A DNA stretch of 64,000 nt from Acidimicrobiales bacterium (GCA_030830565.1 JAURMR010000028.1:1-64000); one strand, 5' to 3'. Positions 17,037-26,099 are shown, numbered from the stretch's first letter. Notes: generated by a model not told the origin, from the letters alone. Made by a program: numbers and translations.

Positions 17037-19293
17037 CGCTGGCCTCCTCTCGGACGGTTCCTGCGGATGGAATGACAACGCCTTCAAGGTTGAGCGCGTG
17101 ATCCATTTCGGCAAGATCTTCTGCAGTGAACGGACGATCGATACCGATGAGCTCGGGCGGAATTGGTTTCGGAACACCACGCATCATTCGAGCAATAACG
17201 ATCTTTCCGCCCACAACCGGCACGATCAGAAGATTGATCAACGTCAGGATGACGAAATGCCAGTTTGTGATGACTTCGGTGGCCGTGAGCGCCCAAATGG
17301 CGGCTTCGAGACCAATCAAGGTGAACATCAATGGCTTTGACTGCTTGATTTGATCGAGACCTTCGACGATGTCGCTTACGGCCCCGGATGGGTTCTTGCC
17401 CATCGTGATACCGATCGTCGCCGGAAGGACGGTGACGGCGGAAACGAAGAACATGAAGATTGCTTCGAGACTTGAGTAGTCGACCGCAAACTTCTTGAGC
17501 GTGAGGTCAAGCATCTGCACAAACGCAATGAGGAAAATGCCGGCAAAGAGTGCACCGGAGATGTAGCCAATCCCACCAACCACCGTGATCATCATGAGGC
17601 TGAGGCTGAGCAGGATGTCGAAGCGATCGGAGTTCACCGTCCCAATCTGAGCCGCCATCATCACGCCACCAATACCTGCGATGGCTGCAGACATCATGAA
17701 AATCGACAACTTCAGGCGGATCACGCTCATGCCCAAGGTCGCTGATGCCGCAGGGCTGTCCTTCATGGCGGCGAGTCGACGGCCATAACCGCTATGACGC
17801 AGGTACACCATGCCGATTCCGATGACCACAAAGAGTCCCGCACACAGGAACAAGAACGCGTCGGGACTGTTGAAATCGAATGGACCGATCTTTGGTTTCG
17901 GGATTGTGAGCTGCCCCGCCGTGAAGATCGTGAACTTCAACCCGAAAATGTCGCGTTCATTGCGCTCGGTAAGCACCATTCGGGAAACGAACACACCAAA
18001 GGCCATTGTGGCCAATGCCAGATACAAACCGCGCAATCGCAGCGCGGGCAACGCGATCACTGCACCGACAAGTGCAGTAACGACTGCAGCGAGAAGGATG
18101 CCCCAAAGCGTCGTGCGGGCTTCGGCCCCGCTCCCGCTCGTACCGAAGTGGTAGACGACGATTACGGCGATTGCACCAAAGGACAACGCTGCGAGGTTGA
18201 TCTCACCGGCAAAACCAGTGAGCAGAACAAGTGACAAGGCGATGATCGCAAAGGTCAGTGCAAGCGTCAGCGTGTTCACTGCCGTGCGCTCCATGATGAC
18301 CTTGAGGCAGAACACGACGATCATCAGTACCAGGCCTGCGATCCAGGCGGTGCGGATGGAAGGCATACGGAATCGCTCACGCAGACGAAGCACGGTTGCG
18401 CCGCGAAGTCGATCCTGCGGAAGCACGATGAGGACGATGAAAAGAAAAATCATCGGCAACGAGTTGCGGAACGAACTTGCCCATGTCCACTTACTCGGGA
18501 AGTACGCGATCACGTAGGTGGTCGTGAGGCCAATAACGAGCGCCCCAGCAAATGTGCGGGGAAGACTGCGCAACCGGCCGAACATGGCTGCCGCGAATGC
18601 GTCAATAACGAGGAGCGTGAGCTGACCTGCGCTCATCGCCGAACCGATCATTGGCTGAATGAGGATGCCGGCGAGAGCAGCGAGGAAAGAACCACCGGCC
18701 CAGGAGATCATGGCCAGACGTTCGGGACGACCACCATTGAGCTGGAGCAATTCCGGATCGTCCACGACTGCGCGCATAGCGACGCCGGATCGAGTGCGAA
18801 CGAAAAGCAGTCGGATGCCTGCGGCGATAACGATGGCGATGACGAACGCAATGATTTCGTGCCACGAAACTTTGATATCGCCGAAATGCACAAACGCATT
18901 GGCGCCGAAAAACTTCTGGAACTGACGAGGGGTGCTTGAGGTGGGGTTCCAGATCCACGTGGCGAGTGCCTGGAATCCGAGCATGACGCCGATCGGCACG
19001 ATGATTTTCGTGACCTCAGACGTGCCCCGCAGGTTCTTCATCACGATCTGGTACAGCAGCGCACCTAAGAGCGGGGCGAGAACACCGAGCACCATGAGCA
19101 AAGCGAGTGGAGCCGGCCAATTCCATCCCCAGCGGAATTGCCAGTAGGTGAACACCGCGAGCATGGCGATTGCACCCTGGGCGAAGTTGAAAATTCCGGA
19201 GGTGGTGTAGGTAACGACAAGGCCCGAAGCGGCGATGAAATACGAGCCACCAATCGCTAGACCCAAGATCGTGTACTGCAGGAATGTCTGCAC
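17023..19293 (-). CDS. Fused LivH-LivM ABC transporter permease
   Basis: A 756-residue membrane protein joining two permeases. Residues 1-295 match LivH (GLAIGGSYFIAASGLVVTYTTSGIFNFAQGA near the start); residues about 315-640 match LivM (FAGEINLAALSFGAIA, then GMSVIRLKLSIFMMSAAIAGIGG). A C-terminal extension of about 110 residues adds two more hydrophobic helices and an acidic soluble tail. The GTG start follows GAGGGGGAGCAGA. In most bacteria LivH and LivM are separate. No periplasmic binding protein gene lies next to it, so the receptor must be encoded elsewhere. Confidence 0.92.
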   Translation of the reverse strand: MQTFLQYTILGLAIGGSYFIAASGLVVTYTTSGIFNFAQGAIAMLAVFTYWQFRWGWNWPAPLALLMVLGVLAPLLGALLYQIVMKNLRGTSEVTKIIVPIGVMLGFQALATWIWNPTSSTPRQFQKFFGANAFVHFGDIKVSWHEIIAFVIAIVIAAGIRLLFVRTRSGVAMRAVVDDPELLQLNGGRPERLAMISWAGGSFLAALAGILIQPMIGSAMSAGQLTLLVIDAFAAAMFGRLRSLPRTFAGALVIGLTTTYVIAYFPSKWTWASSFRNSLPMIFLFIVLIVLPQDRLRGATVLRLRERFRMPSIRTAWIAGLVLMIVVFCLKVIMERTAVNTLTLALTFAIIALSLVLLTGFAGEINLAALSFGAIAVIVVYHFGTSGSGAEARTTLWGILLAAVVTALVGAVIALPALRLRGLYLALATMAFGVFVSRMVLTERNERDIFGLKFTIFTAGQLTIPKPKIGPFDFNSPDAFLFLCAGLFVVIGIGMVYLRHSGYGRRLAAMKDSPAASATLGMSVIRLKLSIFMMSAAIAGIGGVMMAAQIGTVNSDRFDILLSLSLMMITVVGGIGYISGALFAGIFLIAFVQMLDLTLKKFAVDYSSLEAIFMFFVSAVTVLPATIGITMGKNPSGAVSDIVEGLDQIKQSKPLMFTLIGLEAAIWALTATEVITNWHFVILTLINLLIVPVVGGKIVIARMMRGVPKPIPPELIGIDRPFTAEDLAEMDHALNLEGVVIPSAGTVREEASGVSA

Positions 19294-19490
19294 TCTGCTC
19301 CCCCTCGTCCCGTTTCCGGAACGTCCAGCGAATCAACGTCGTCTCTGTGACCGGCGCCACCTTAGTGTTCCGAATCGGACCATCCGCAGGGACGACGGAG
19401 AGGTGAGACTACCGGCACACCCCTCAGGGAGAAAGTTGGCCGAGTCAAGTAATTGGGCCGACCATCGCCCTCGCCGGTTGGGCGCGAGCC

Positions 19491-21080
19491 TCAGTTCACC
19501 TGCCGGTTTCCGTCACCCCAGTATCGGGCCCGAAGTGCCTTCTTATCGGGCTTGCCGAGTGCACTCAATGGGATCGCGTCAATGAAGTCGACGCTCTTGG
19601 GCGCCTGCACCGAACCCTTTGCTTCTTTTACGAGGGCAATCAGTTCATCGGCATCGACGGTTTCGCCTGGTCGCACGACCACAACGGCCTTCACAGACTC
19701 ACCCCAACGCTCGTCAGGTACGCCGATGACCGCAACGGCTGACACTGCGGGATGGGTCGAGATGACGTCTTCAACTTCACGCGGGTACACATTGAAACCG
19801 CCGGTGATGATCATGTCCTTTTTGCGATCGACGATGTAGAGGAAGCCGTCATCGTCGGCTCGAGCCACATCGCCGGTGTGAAGCCATCCGTGTTCGAACG
19901 CTTCGGCGGTCTGCTCGGGCTTGCCGAGATACCCCTTCATATTCAGCGGTCCACGCACGCAAATTTCACCGGGCTCGCCGTGCGGCACCACGTTGCCGGC
20001 GTCATCAAGCAACGCAACATGGAGCCACGGAACCGGACGACCGCAGCTTGCAAGTCGTTCGAGATTGTCGGGGTCGTGATCTTCCTTACGAAGCACGGTG
20101 ATCGTCATCGGACATTCAGCTTGCCCGTAGAACTGGAAAAAGATCGGACCCATACGACGAATGCCTTCGGCCAAACGCGTCGGTGAGATCGCCGAAGCGC
20201 CATAGAAGATTGTTTCGAGACTCGAAAGGTCGTACTGATCGAACTTCGGATGATCAAGCAGCACATAAATCATCGTCGGCACCAACATCGTTGCGGTGAT
20301 GCGATGGTCCTGCACCGTCTGCATGAACTTCTCAGGATCGAAGCCAGGAAGAACCGTAAGCGATCCGCCCTTCAGCAGCGTGGGCGTAAAGAACGCCGCT
20401 CCGGCATGAGACAGCGGAGTGCAGATGAGGAAGCGAACCTCATCTGGCCATTGCCAATCAGACATCTGAATCTGCGTCATCGTGGCGCCACCGCGATAAC
20501 TGCTCATGATCCCTTTTGGCTTCCCTGTCGTTCCGCCCGAATAGGAAATACCTGCCAGATCTTCACCGTTCACGAGGGGCGCAACCAACGGCTTTGGTTC
20601 ATAGGTCATCGCCAACGCATTGAGGTCCTCGCCGAACTCACATGGACCCAATGAAAGGAAATGCTTGATCGTGGGAACTCGCTCGGCGAGTTCACGCGCA
20701 CGGTCAGTGAAATTATCGGGGTCGAAGACCAGTGCTTCCGCCCCACAGTCGGTGAGAACGTACGCCTGATCGTCAACCGAACCCATCGGATGCAACGGAG
20801 TAGAGCGCGTTGCGTTCACTTGGTTGGCTGCCATGTTGAACAGAACTTCCGGTCGATTCAATGCAAGAACAGAAAGTTGCTTGCCTTGCGTGAGACCCTT
20901 GGATGCAAGCGCTTGCGAATAGCGACTCACCATTTCGCTCATTTCGCGTGCCGTCATTTCGCGCTGACCGATGATGTTCACGGCCGGATTATCCGGCGTG
21001 CGGCTCAGCGCGCTGATGATGAGGTCTGCGGCAAAGACGGGTCGGTTGAGGTCGGCGGTATCCCAAGAAGCATCAGTCAT
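19491..21080 (-). CDS. AMP-dependent acyl-CoA synthetase (class I adenylate-forming)
   Basis: A 529-residue ligase activating a carboxylic acid to its CoA thioester through an acyl-AMP. Motifs are the P-loop YSGGTTGKPKG, YGQAECPM, the hinge DRKKDMIITGGFNVYPREVE, and the C-terminal catalytic Lys in LGKPDKKALR. The ATG at 21080 lies 7 nt after TACATT (-10-like), favouring this start over the open frame upstream. The MarR gene immediately upstream may regulate it, as MarR proteins often sense aryl-CoA or free aromatic acids. The acid is unknown. Confidence 0.93.
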   Translation of the reverse strand: MTDASWDTADLNRPVFAADLIISALSRTPDNPAVNIIGQREMTAREMSEMVSRYSQALASKGLTQGKQLSVLALNRPEVLFNMAANQVNATRSTPLHPMGSVDDQAYVLTDCGAEALVFDPDNFTDRARELAERVPTIKHFLSLGPCEFGEDLNALAMTYEPKPLVAPLVNGEDLAGISYSGGTTGKPKGIMSSYRGGATMTQIQMSDWQWPDEVRFLICTPLSHAGAAFFTPTLLKGGSLTVLPGFDPEKFMQTVQDHRITATMLVPTMIYVLLDHPKFDQYDLSSLETIFYGASAISPTRLAEGIRRMGPIFFQFYGQAECPMTITVLRKEDHDPDNLERLASCGRPVPWLHVALLDDAGNVVPHGEPGEICVRGPLNMKGYLGKPEQTAEAFEHGWLHTGDVARADDDGFLYIVDRKKDMIITGGFNVYPREVEDVISTHPAVSAVAVIGVPDERWGESVKAVVVVRPGETVDADELIALVKEAKGSVQAPKSVDFIDAIPLSALGKPDKKALRARYWGDGNRQVN

Positions 21081-21087
21081 GACGGCG

Positions 21088-21093
21088 AATGTA
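21088..21093 (-). promoter_or_regulatory. -10 element TACATT, leaderless promoter of the ligase gene
   Basis: On the minus strand TACATT is followed by exactly 7 nt and the ATG of the acyl-CoA ligase. It lies in the 48-base space between marR and the ligase gene. Confidence 0.45.
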
Positions 21094-21128
21094 GGCCACG
21101 ACCTTGGGCCGTGCCGGAACATGCCCAA

Positions 21129-21635
21129 TCAGCTGGCGCGACTCTGCCGTTCAAGGTGCTGCGGACCGGCGGCGATATCACGAGCGACTCGCTCAAGGAA
21201 TACGCGCAACGCGCGCAGATCTTCCGACGACCATTGTGAGAACGTCTCGGCGTTGATGTCGTCGGCCGCTCGGCGGTACCGACTCCATGTCTCGATGCCT
21301 CGGGGACTCAGCTCAACGATGCCCGCTCGACCATCGGTGGGGTCGGAACTGCGCTGGACGTAGCCACCGTCGCTCAACTCCTTGACCTCGCGACTGATGA
21401 GCGGGGCTTCAAGGCCGGTGAGTCGGGCCAGAGAGGAGAGCCGCACCGGACCCGAGGAATGCAGTGCTCCCAGAATGGAGATCGCCGGACGGGACAACAT
21501 CACTCCAGATCGGTCTGATCGGGTGCGCGCCGCCACTCGGCCGGTAGAGATCCGGTTGATCCTTGTCAGTGCCTGATCCAGTTTGCGGAGGTCATCCACG
21601 CGACTCACAGCGCGAACCGTAGCGCGATCCGTCAT
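21129..21635 (-). CDS. MarR-family transcriptional regulator
   Basis: A 168-residue winged-helix regulator. The recognition region SSLARLTGLEAPLISREVKELSDGGYVQR (about 72-100) and the wing SSDPTDGRAGIVELSPRG are typical; the N- and C-terminal helices form the dimer interface. A perfect 8+7+8 inverted repeat covers its own start codon and is a good autoregulatory operator. Neighbouring acyl-CoA ligase and kinase genes are plausible targets. The effector is probably a carboxylic acid or its CoA ester, by family analogy only. Confidence 0.9.
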   Translation of the reverse strand: MTDRATVRAVSRVDDLRKLDQALTRINRISTGRVAARTRSDRSGVMLSRPAISILGALHSSGPVRLSSLARLTGLEAPLISREVKELSDGGYVQRSSDPTDGRAGIVELSPRGIETWSRYRRAADDINAETFSQWSSEDLRALRVFLERVARDIAAGPQHLERQSRAS

Positions 21636-21649
21636 CAGATGTGACGGAT
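21627..21649. promoter_or_regulatory. Inverted repeat over the marR start codon, candidate MarR operator
   Basis: ATCCGTCA (21627-21634) and TGACGGAT (21642-21649) are perfect reverse complements separated by 7 nt. The repeat overlaps the marR ATG (21633-21635). Its size and symmetry suit a MarR dimer, and binding there would block marR transcription or translation initiation. Confidence 0.5.
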
Positions 21650-21666
21650 GACACGTTTTGCGACTT

Positions 21667-21693
21667 CGGGGGGTCGGGGCCCCTGACCCCCCG
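21667..21693 (-). terminator. GC-rich hairpin between the kinase and marR genes
   Basis: CGGGGGGTC-GGGG pairs with CCCC-TGACCCCCCG with a single bulged base, giving a very stable stem in the 69-base gap after the 21705 gene. There is no T run, so it may be a rho-independent terminator of weak type or a mRNA-stabilising end. Confidence 0.55.
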
Positions 21694-21704
21694 ATCCGAT
21701 AGCC

Positions 21705-22817
21705 CTAGCGACCTTCCCAATAACTGCCTTCGAGCATCTGCTCGAGCAAGCCGCGGAACATGATGACGTCGTCGGGCTCAGCCGGGGGTTCCATCTGGCC
21801 GTATTCGACGCCACGAGTGGTGGTGCGCACCGACACCGTTGCGAATCGAAGTGCAGCGAAAACCTCGAACCATTCGAGTGCCTCAACCGATCGACCACTC
21901 ATCTCGGTATAGAGCGCAGCCATTTCGGACCGGCGCATGAAGTTTGGCAGGCCAGGCATGCCGTAGGTCTCAGCCATGTTCTGGAAGAACGCATGCAGGA
22001 AGATCATCCATGCAAGGTCGACTTCGGCCGGACCGAGGCACGCCATTTCCCAATCGAGAACCGCAGTTGGTGTTGGACCCTCCCACAGCATGTTCCCGAT
22101 TCGGGCATCGCCCCAGTTGAGAACCGTCGGGTTAACGACCGTCGGACGATTGGCATCGAGCCATTCGAAGGTTCGTTCGATGAGCGGATAGTGAATGTCT
22201 CCGCGAGCCCATTCGTAATAACCACGTTCGTGACCAAGGTGTTGATCGAGTGCGGACTCACCTTTGTCGGGACGCGCCAAGAACGAAAGATCGGTGTTAT
22301 CGGGTCGAAGCTCATGAAGATCAACGAGCGTGCGAACCGCGTTGCGTTGCATCGTTTCACGGCCTTCTTCAGAAAGGTCACACACCCAACCACCAAAGAC
22401 ATAGGGCGGCATATCGGTAGGAGCGCTCCCGGGAAGGCGCTTCATCACAAGAAACGGAGTATCGAGCACAGCAGTGTCGAGTTCGACATGCGTGACTTCA
22501 GGAACCGGAACGTTCGTATTCGCACGAACAACGTTCATGGCCTTGGCCTGCAACTCAATGTCGTAACTCTGGAAAACCGGAATGACATGGGAAAGCGGAG
22601 CCATGCGGGCCACGTATTGAGTTGTCACGCCATCGAGCGTGACATCGAACAAACAGCTTTCACTCGACATCCCGTTGTCGGGAGCGACCACATTTGCAAC
22701 AAGTGATCCGTTGCCAAATGCAGTGGTTGCCCAATCGGTGAGCCGACCTGTCAGCTCAGAAGGGTCACGGCGCCACGGAGTTTCTGTGGCTTGGTACGTT
22801 CCGTCATTGTCAGCCAT
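21705..22817 (-). CDS. APH-like phosphotransferase family protein (ACAD10/11 type)
   Basis: A 370-residue protein-kinase-fold phosphotransferase. The catalytic loop reads LNWGDARIGNMLW and the metal site VLDWEMACLGPAEVDLAWM, matching the family that includes the kinase part of human ACAD10/11, which phosphorylates 4-hydroxyacyl-CoAs. The usual HGD is WGD here. Its position beside amidohydrolases and acyl-CoA dehydrogenases fits an acyl-CoA role better than antibiotic resistance. ATG 22817 lies 7 nt after TATCGT. The gene is 42 bases from the TetR gene upstream. Confidence 0.85.
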   Translation of the reverse strand: MADNDGTYQATETPWRRDPSELTGRLTDWATTAFGNGSLVANVVAPDNGMSSESCLFDVTLDGVTTQYVARMAPLSHVIPVFQSYDIELQAKAMNVVRANTNVPVPEVTHVELDTAVLDTPFLVMKRLPGSAPTDMPPYVFGGWVCDLSEEGRETMQRNAVRTLVDLHELRPDNTDLSFLARPDKGESALDQHLGHERGYYEWARGDIHYPLIERTFEWLDANRPTVVNPTVLNWGDARIGNMLWEGPTPTAVLDWEMACLGPAEVDLAWMIFLHAFFQNMAETYGMPGLPNFMRRSEMAALYTEMSGRSVEALEWFEVFAALRFATVSVRTTTRGVEYGQMEPPAEPDDVIMFRGLLEQMLEGSYWEGR

Positions 22818-22824
22818 GGCCGGG

Positions 22825-22830
22825 ACGATA
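22825..22830 (-). promoter_or_regulatory. -10 element TATCGT, leaderless promoter of the phosphotransferase gene
   Basis: Minus-strand TATCGT is followed by 7 nt and then the ATG at 22817. The hexamer is identical to that before the plus-strand gene at 7266, at the same spacing. Confidence 0.45.
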
Positions 22831-22858
22831 GTCGCGCCAAACGGTGCGTTGTCAGGCG

Positions 22859-23512
22859 CTAGTGGCTGGCGTCTATGCCACTGAGAAGGACATGTAATCC
22901 GAACTCAAAGACCGTGTCGTAGGCAGCAGGATCGGCAAGCGCAGCCACGAGTTCGCGATCAGGAAAATCTGTCGGCCAAAGGTCAGGGTCGACCGTACCG
23001 TGGCTCGCATTTCGCGCCGCGGCGCGATCCATCAAGACCGATGAAATGACATGCACCTGAAGTACCCGAAGGCGGAGTGCCGCCTCGGATCCTGTCAGTC
23101 CGATGGACTCCAGTTCAACGGCCAACGCCTGTTGCACAGGCAGAAACATTGCTGGCGAACGGTCGCGTTCGTGGGCAAGACCGACCAGGTGCTGCCGTTC
23201 GAGCAAGGTCGCTCGCAATTGCCGGGCTAGCGATGCCATTCGCTCAATCGGCGTCGCACCAACTGCCCGGATTGTTTCCATCCGGTCAAGGAGGCGATCA
23301 ACAAGTCCGTCGAGTACGGCATCCCGATTGCCGACGTGCCAATAAATGGACGTCACCGCAACGCCAAGATCATCGGAGAGCCGACGCATCGTGAGTGCGT
23401 CGAGCCCATGTCGCTCAACAATGTTGCCGGCGACTTCGAGGATTTCATCGGCGGTAACCGGCCGACCATCGCGGTCGACCGGTACAGCGCCAATACGAGA
23501 TGTAGCGCCCAT
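22859..23512 (-). CDS. TetR-family transcriptional regulator
   Basis: A 217-residue regulator with an N-terminal helix-turn-helix (ADEILEVAGNIVERHGLDALTMRRLSDDLGVAVTSIYWHVGNRDAVLDGLVDRLL, residues about 20-75) and a helical ligand-binding domain. The ITSIYWHVGNR-like recognition helix is close to the TetR/TetR_C subgroup. The gene sits inside the minus-strand run, 7 bases after the 23520 gene, so it is likely co-transcribed with amidohydrolases. Its operator is unknown; the CTGACGG palindromes at 1666 and 35878 are candidates. Confidence 0.9.
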   Translation of the reverse strand: MGATSRIGAVPVDRDGRPVTADEILEVAGNIVERHGLDALTMRRLSDDLGVAVTSIYWHVGNRDAVLDGLVDRLLDRMETIRAVGATPIERMASLARQLRATLLERQHLVGLAHERDRSPAMFLPVQQALAVELESIGLTGSEAALRLRVLQVHVISSVLMDRAAARNASHGTVDPDLWPTDFPDRELVAALADPAAYDTVFEFGLHVLLSGIDASH

Positions 23513-23519
23513 GCGCGAG

Positions 23520-24830
23520 TTACTGCGGAATCAACGGGAAGTCGTTACCGGTTAGCCAGTGACGGCCAACTTCCTTCACCGGCGCCCAGCGATCGGTGAG
23601 ATCCTGCGCGGTACGACCCTCGCCAAGCTGACCGAGATCAGTCGGTGTCGGACCAACCTTCTCGGAAATCTTGCGCAACGCGTCCATGTCGAAACCGAAT
23701 GCATCGCCGGCACTGAGGCCGAGCATGATGCGGGACTCGTCGATCGGGATGTCGTAGAACGTTTTCTTCAACCATTCGTGCGTATTTGGCCAGGTTCCTT
23801 CCGGATGCGGGAAGTCGGTTCCCCAGAGCATGTTCTGGATTCCAATTTCGTAACGCTGACCCATCTCACGACGCTTTACGTTGGCAAGGCCAGTGAAGCA
23901 GTTGCGATCAATGTACTCACTCGGAAGCATTTCCACTTTGCCCGAAAACGCGCCAGCACCAAGCTTCTCGGAACCCTTCTGGCCCGCCCACAAGCGATCC
24001 CAGAACCACAGAAGTTGCGGGAGCCACCAGCATCCGCCTTCGGTCGCGCAGAACTTGAGTTTGGGGTAGCGCTCAAAGACGCCGGACCACAACATGAACC
24101 ACATCGGACGCGCTGGCCACCACGTGACTTCAGTGACGTAGATGCCGAGGAGGTCGCCATACTCTTCGCGAGGTGCCGAGCCCGAATGGGTCACGATCGG
24201 CATGTCGTATTCCTCGCACAATGCCCAAATGGGGTCGTAGCGACGATCGTGGTATGGAATCTGGTTGCACCAGCGTGCGGGGATCATTACCGCACCGAGA
24301 CCGTGCTCCTTTGCCCACTTGATTTCAGCAAGTGCATCTTCAACCGGACCCGTAATCGGAACCAACGCGACGCCACAGCGGCGCTCGGGGTTGGTCGAAC
24401 ACAAGTCGGCGAGCCAGCGATTGTGGGCCTTCGCTCCGGCGAGGCCGAGTTCTGGGTCCAAATCACCCGAAAGACCGAGACCAGCGCCGAATGGAACTGC
24501 TGTTCGACTTTCAACGGCGTCGGAGTCGGGATAGACAACTTCGCCAGCGACGCCATCGCTGTCGAGGGTCTGGTCGCGTTTGATGGCGTCCCAACCACCG
24601 GCGAGTTCCTCGTCGTGTTCTTCGAACCACTTCTTGGCGTACTTGTCGTCGCGCACGCCAAGACGAGTTGATGCTTCGATCAGTTCTTTCTGCTCAAGAA
24701 GAAACCCATCAAGTTGATCGTGGTATTTCTTCTCGAGATACGGGCGATAGTCGTTGGTCGGCAGACCGGCGTGACTATCGGCGGCGATGATCAGGTACGG
24801 ATCGTTGTCAGCAAAATCTTCAGGCTTCAT
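23520..24830 (-). CDS. Amidohydrolase-2 family TIM-barrel hydrolase (copy A)
   Basis: A 436-residue amidohydrolase-related protein. The N-terminal segment IIAADSHAGLPTNDYRPYLEKKYHD carries a DSH in place of the usual DxHxH metal motif. Later conserved parts include PIVTHSGSAP, FCATEGGCWWLP and GTDFPHPEGTWPNT, whose Asp is typical of decarboxylating or hydrolysing members. ATG 24830 has GAGGGG 6 nt upstream. Copy B ends 14 nt before it. Related actinobacterial genes sit in lipid and steroid-like catabolic clusters, with no agreed reaction. Confidence 0.85.
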   Translation of the reverse strand: MKPEDFADNDPYLIIAADSHAGLPTNDYRPYLEKKYHDQLDGFLLEQKELIEASTRLGVRDDKYAKKWFEEHDEELAGGWDAIKRDQTLDSDGVAGEVVYPDSDAVESRTAVPFGAGLGLSGDLDPELGLAGAKAHNRWLADLCSTNPERRCGVALVPITGPVEDALAEIKWAKEHGLGAVMIPARWCNQIPYHDRRYDPIWALCEEYDMPIVTHSGSAPREEYGDLLGIYVTEVTWWPARPMWFMLWSGVFERYPKLKFCATEGGCWWLPQLLWFWDRLWAGQKGSEKLGAGAFSGKVEMLPSEYIDRNCFTGLANVKRREMGQRYEIGIQNMLWGTDFPHPEGTWPNTHEWLKKTFYDIPIDESRIMLGLSAGDAFGFDMDALRKISEKVGPTPTDLGQLGEGRTAQDLTDRWAPVKEVGRHWLTGNDFPLIPQ

Positions 24831-24844
24831 TACTTTCCCCTCGG

Positions 24845-26080
24845 TCACTCGGTGGCGAATTCGTAGCCCGCAAATGCGGGACACATGTTGGCGTCAATAG
24901 GAACAGATCGCGGCGGCAAGCCAGCGAACACCTCGTCGACCTTCGGACCAATTCGATCAGCAATCGGCCGCAGGAAGTTCAAATCGAAGCCGTACAACTT
25001 CGCGGCATTCAATGACAGCATCATTTCCGCTTCGTTTTTGGGAACGCCTGCGAAAGCGAGCGCAATCGCTTCTCTTGAATACGGAGAACTTGCTTCCTTA
25101 TGCGGGTAGTCCGATCCCCACATAATCCGATCAACACCGACCTGATGGCGCACGCCCATTTCCATCGGACGAATAAAACTCGCGCCGACATGACACTGTC
25201 GGGCCCAGTACTCGCTCGGCTGAAGGGACAATTTCGCCATTACTTCGGCTCCCCATACCTGCTCTTGAGATCCGCTTGAAGAGCGCATGCGGTCAAAGAA
25301 GTAATCAAGACGCAGAAGTTCGTCAGGAACCCATGCCGTCCCCTGTTCGGTAAACACAAGCTGCAGGTTGGGATGACGCTCAAGTGCTCCACCGAGAATC
25401 AACTGATAGAAGGCGCGATGTGCATACCAAGACACCTCAAGCAAGAACGTGATCGTGTCTTCAGGGTCAGGACCCATCGGTGGCGCCGCCGAACCGGTGT
25501 GATGGTTCACGGGCATCCCGAGTTCTTCGCAGGCCTGCCAGATCGGTTCGTAACAAGCGTGATGCAATTGCTCAAGTCCGCTTCCCGGAGGAGTACCCGG
25601 CAGAAGTACACCGCCATGAAGTCCTTGCTCGTGGGCCCAGCGAATTTCCTTCACGGAATTCTCGACATCGTGAAGATTGATTTGCACGACCCCAGCGCGT
25701 CGACCCGGATAGTCGTTACAGAAGTCGACGAGCCAACGATTGTGAGCCTGTAAGCCCGCCCAGCGTCTGTCAGAGTCCGCCTTCGTCACTGCCGGTGGCT
25801 GCGCCGTGAGGCTGGTCTTCGGGAAGAACGGCGGAATCGTGTTGGGGTAGATGATTTCCGCGGCTTGGCCATCGGCTTCAAGATCGGCCATACGTCGAGC
25901 CGAATCCCAGTTCCGACCCCCGAGGTCTCCGTCGAGGTCCTCATACGGGTTCTCGTACTCAGCAGCCCACGCGTCGAAATCTTCGTGCCACTTCGATTCG
26001 AGATAGGGCCGGTAATCGGGAATGTCTCCCCCGGCGTGTCCATCAGCCGAAATAACGATGTACCGCTCGTCGCTGCTCAA
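24845..26080 (-). CDS. Amidohydrolase-2 family TIM-barrel hydrolase (copy B)
   Basis: A 411-residue paralogue of the next gene, sharing the opening (ISADGHAGGDIPDYRPYLESKWHEDF), the central NHHTGSAA strand, the FTEQGTAWVP strand and the GSDYPHKEASSPYS metal-site strand. The start is TTG 26080, supported by AGGGGG 5 nt upstream. Two different but related enzymes in tandem suggest sequential substrates or a hetero-oligomer. The inverted repeats at 26100-26132 just upstream may control it. Confidence 0.85.
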   Translation of the reverse strand: MSSDERYIVISADGHAGGDIPDYRPYLESKWHEDFDAWAAEYENPYEDLDGDLGGRNWDSARRMADLEADGQAAEIIYPNTIPPFFPKTSLTAQPPAVTKADSDRRWAGLQAHNRWLVDFCNDYPGRRAGVVQINLHDVENSVKEIRWAHEQGLHGGVLLPGTPPGSGLEQLHHACYEPIWQACEELGMPVNHHTGSAAPPMGPDPEDTITFLLEVSWYAHRAFYQLILGGALERHPNLQLVFTEQGTAWVPDELLRLDYFFDRMRSSSGSQEQVWGAEVMAKLSLQPSEYWARQCHVGASFIRPMEMGVRHQVGVDRIMWGSDYPHKEASSPYSREAIALAFAGVPKNEAEMMLSLNAAKLYGFDLNFLRPIADRIGPKVDEVFAGLPPRSVPIDANMCPAFAGYEFATE

Positions 26081-26099
26081 CGCTGCCCCCTGGAATTCG

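Noticed and set aside
21705-22817. Aminoglycoside resistance kinase
   Set aside because: The APH fold is shared, but sequence motifs and context match the acyl-CoA-associated ACAD10/11 type.
23559-24671. 370-codon plus-strand frame over amidohydrolase copy A
   Set aside because: Mirror frame of a gene with clear domain motifs and a good ribosome site; no recognisable domain on the plus strand.
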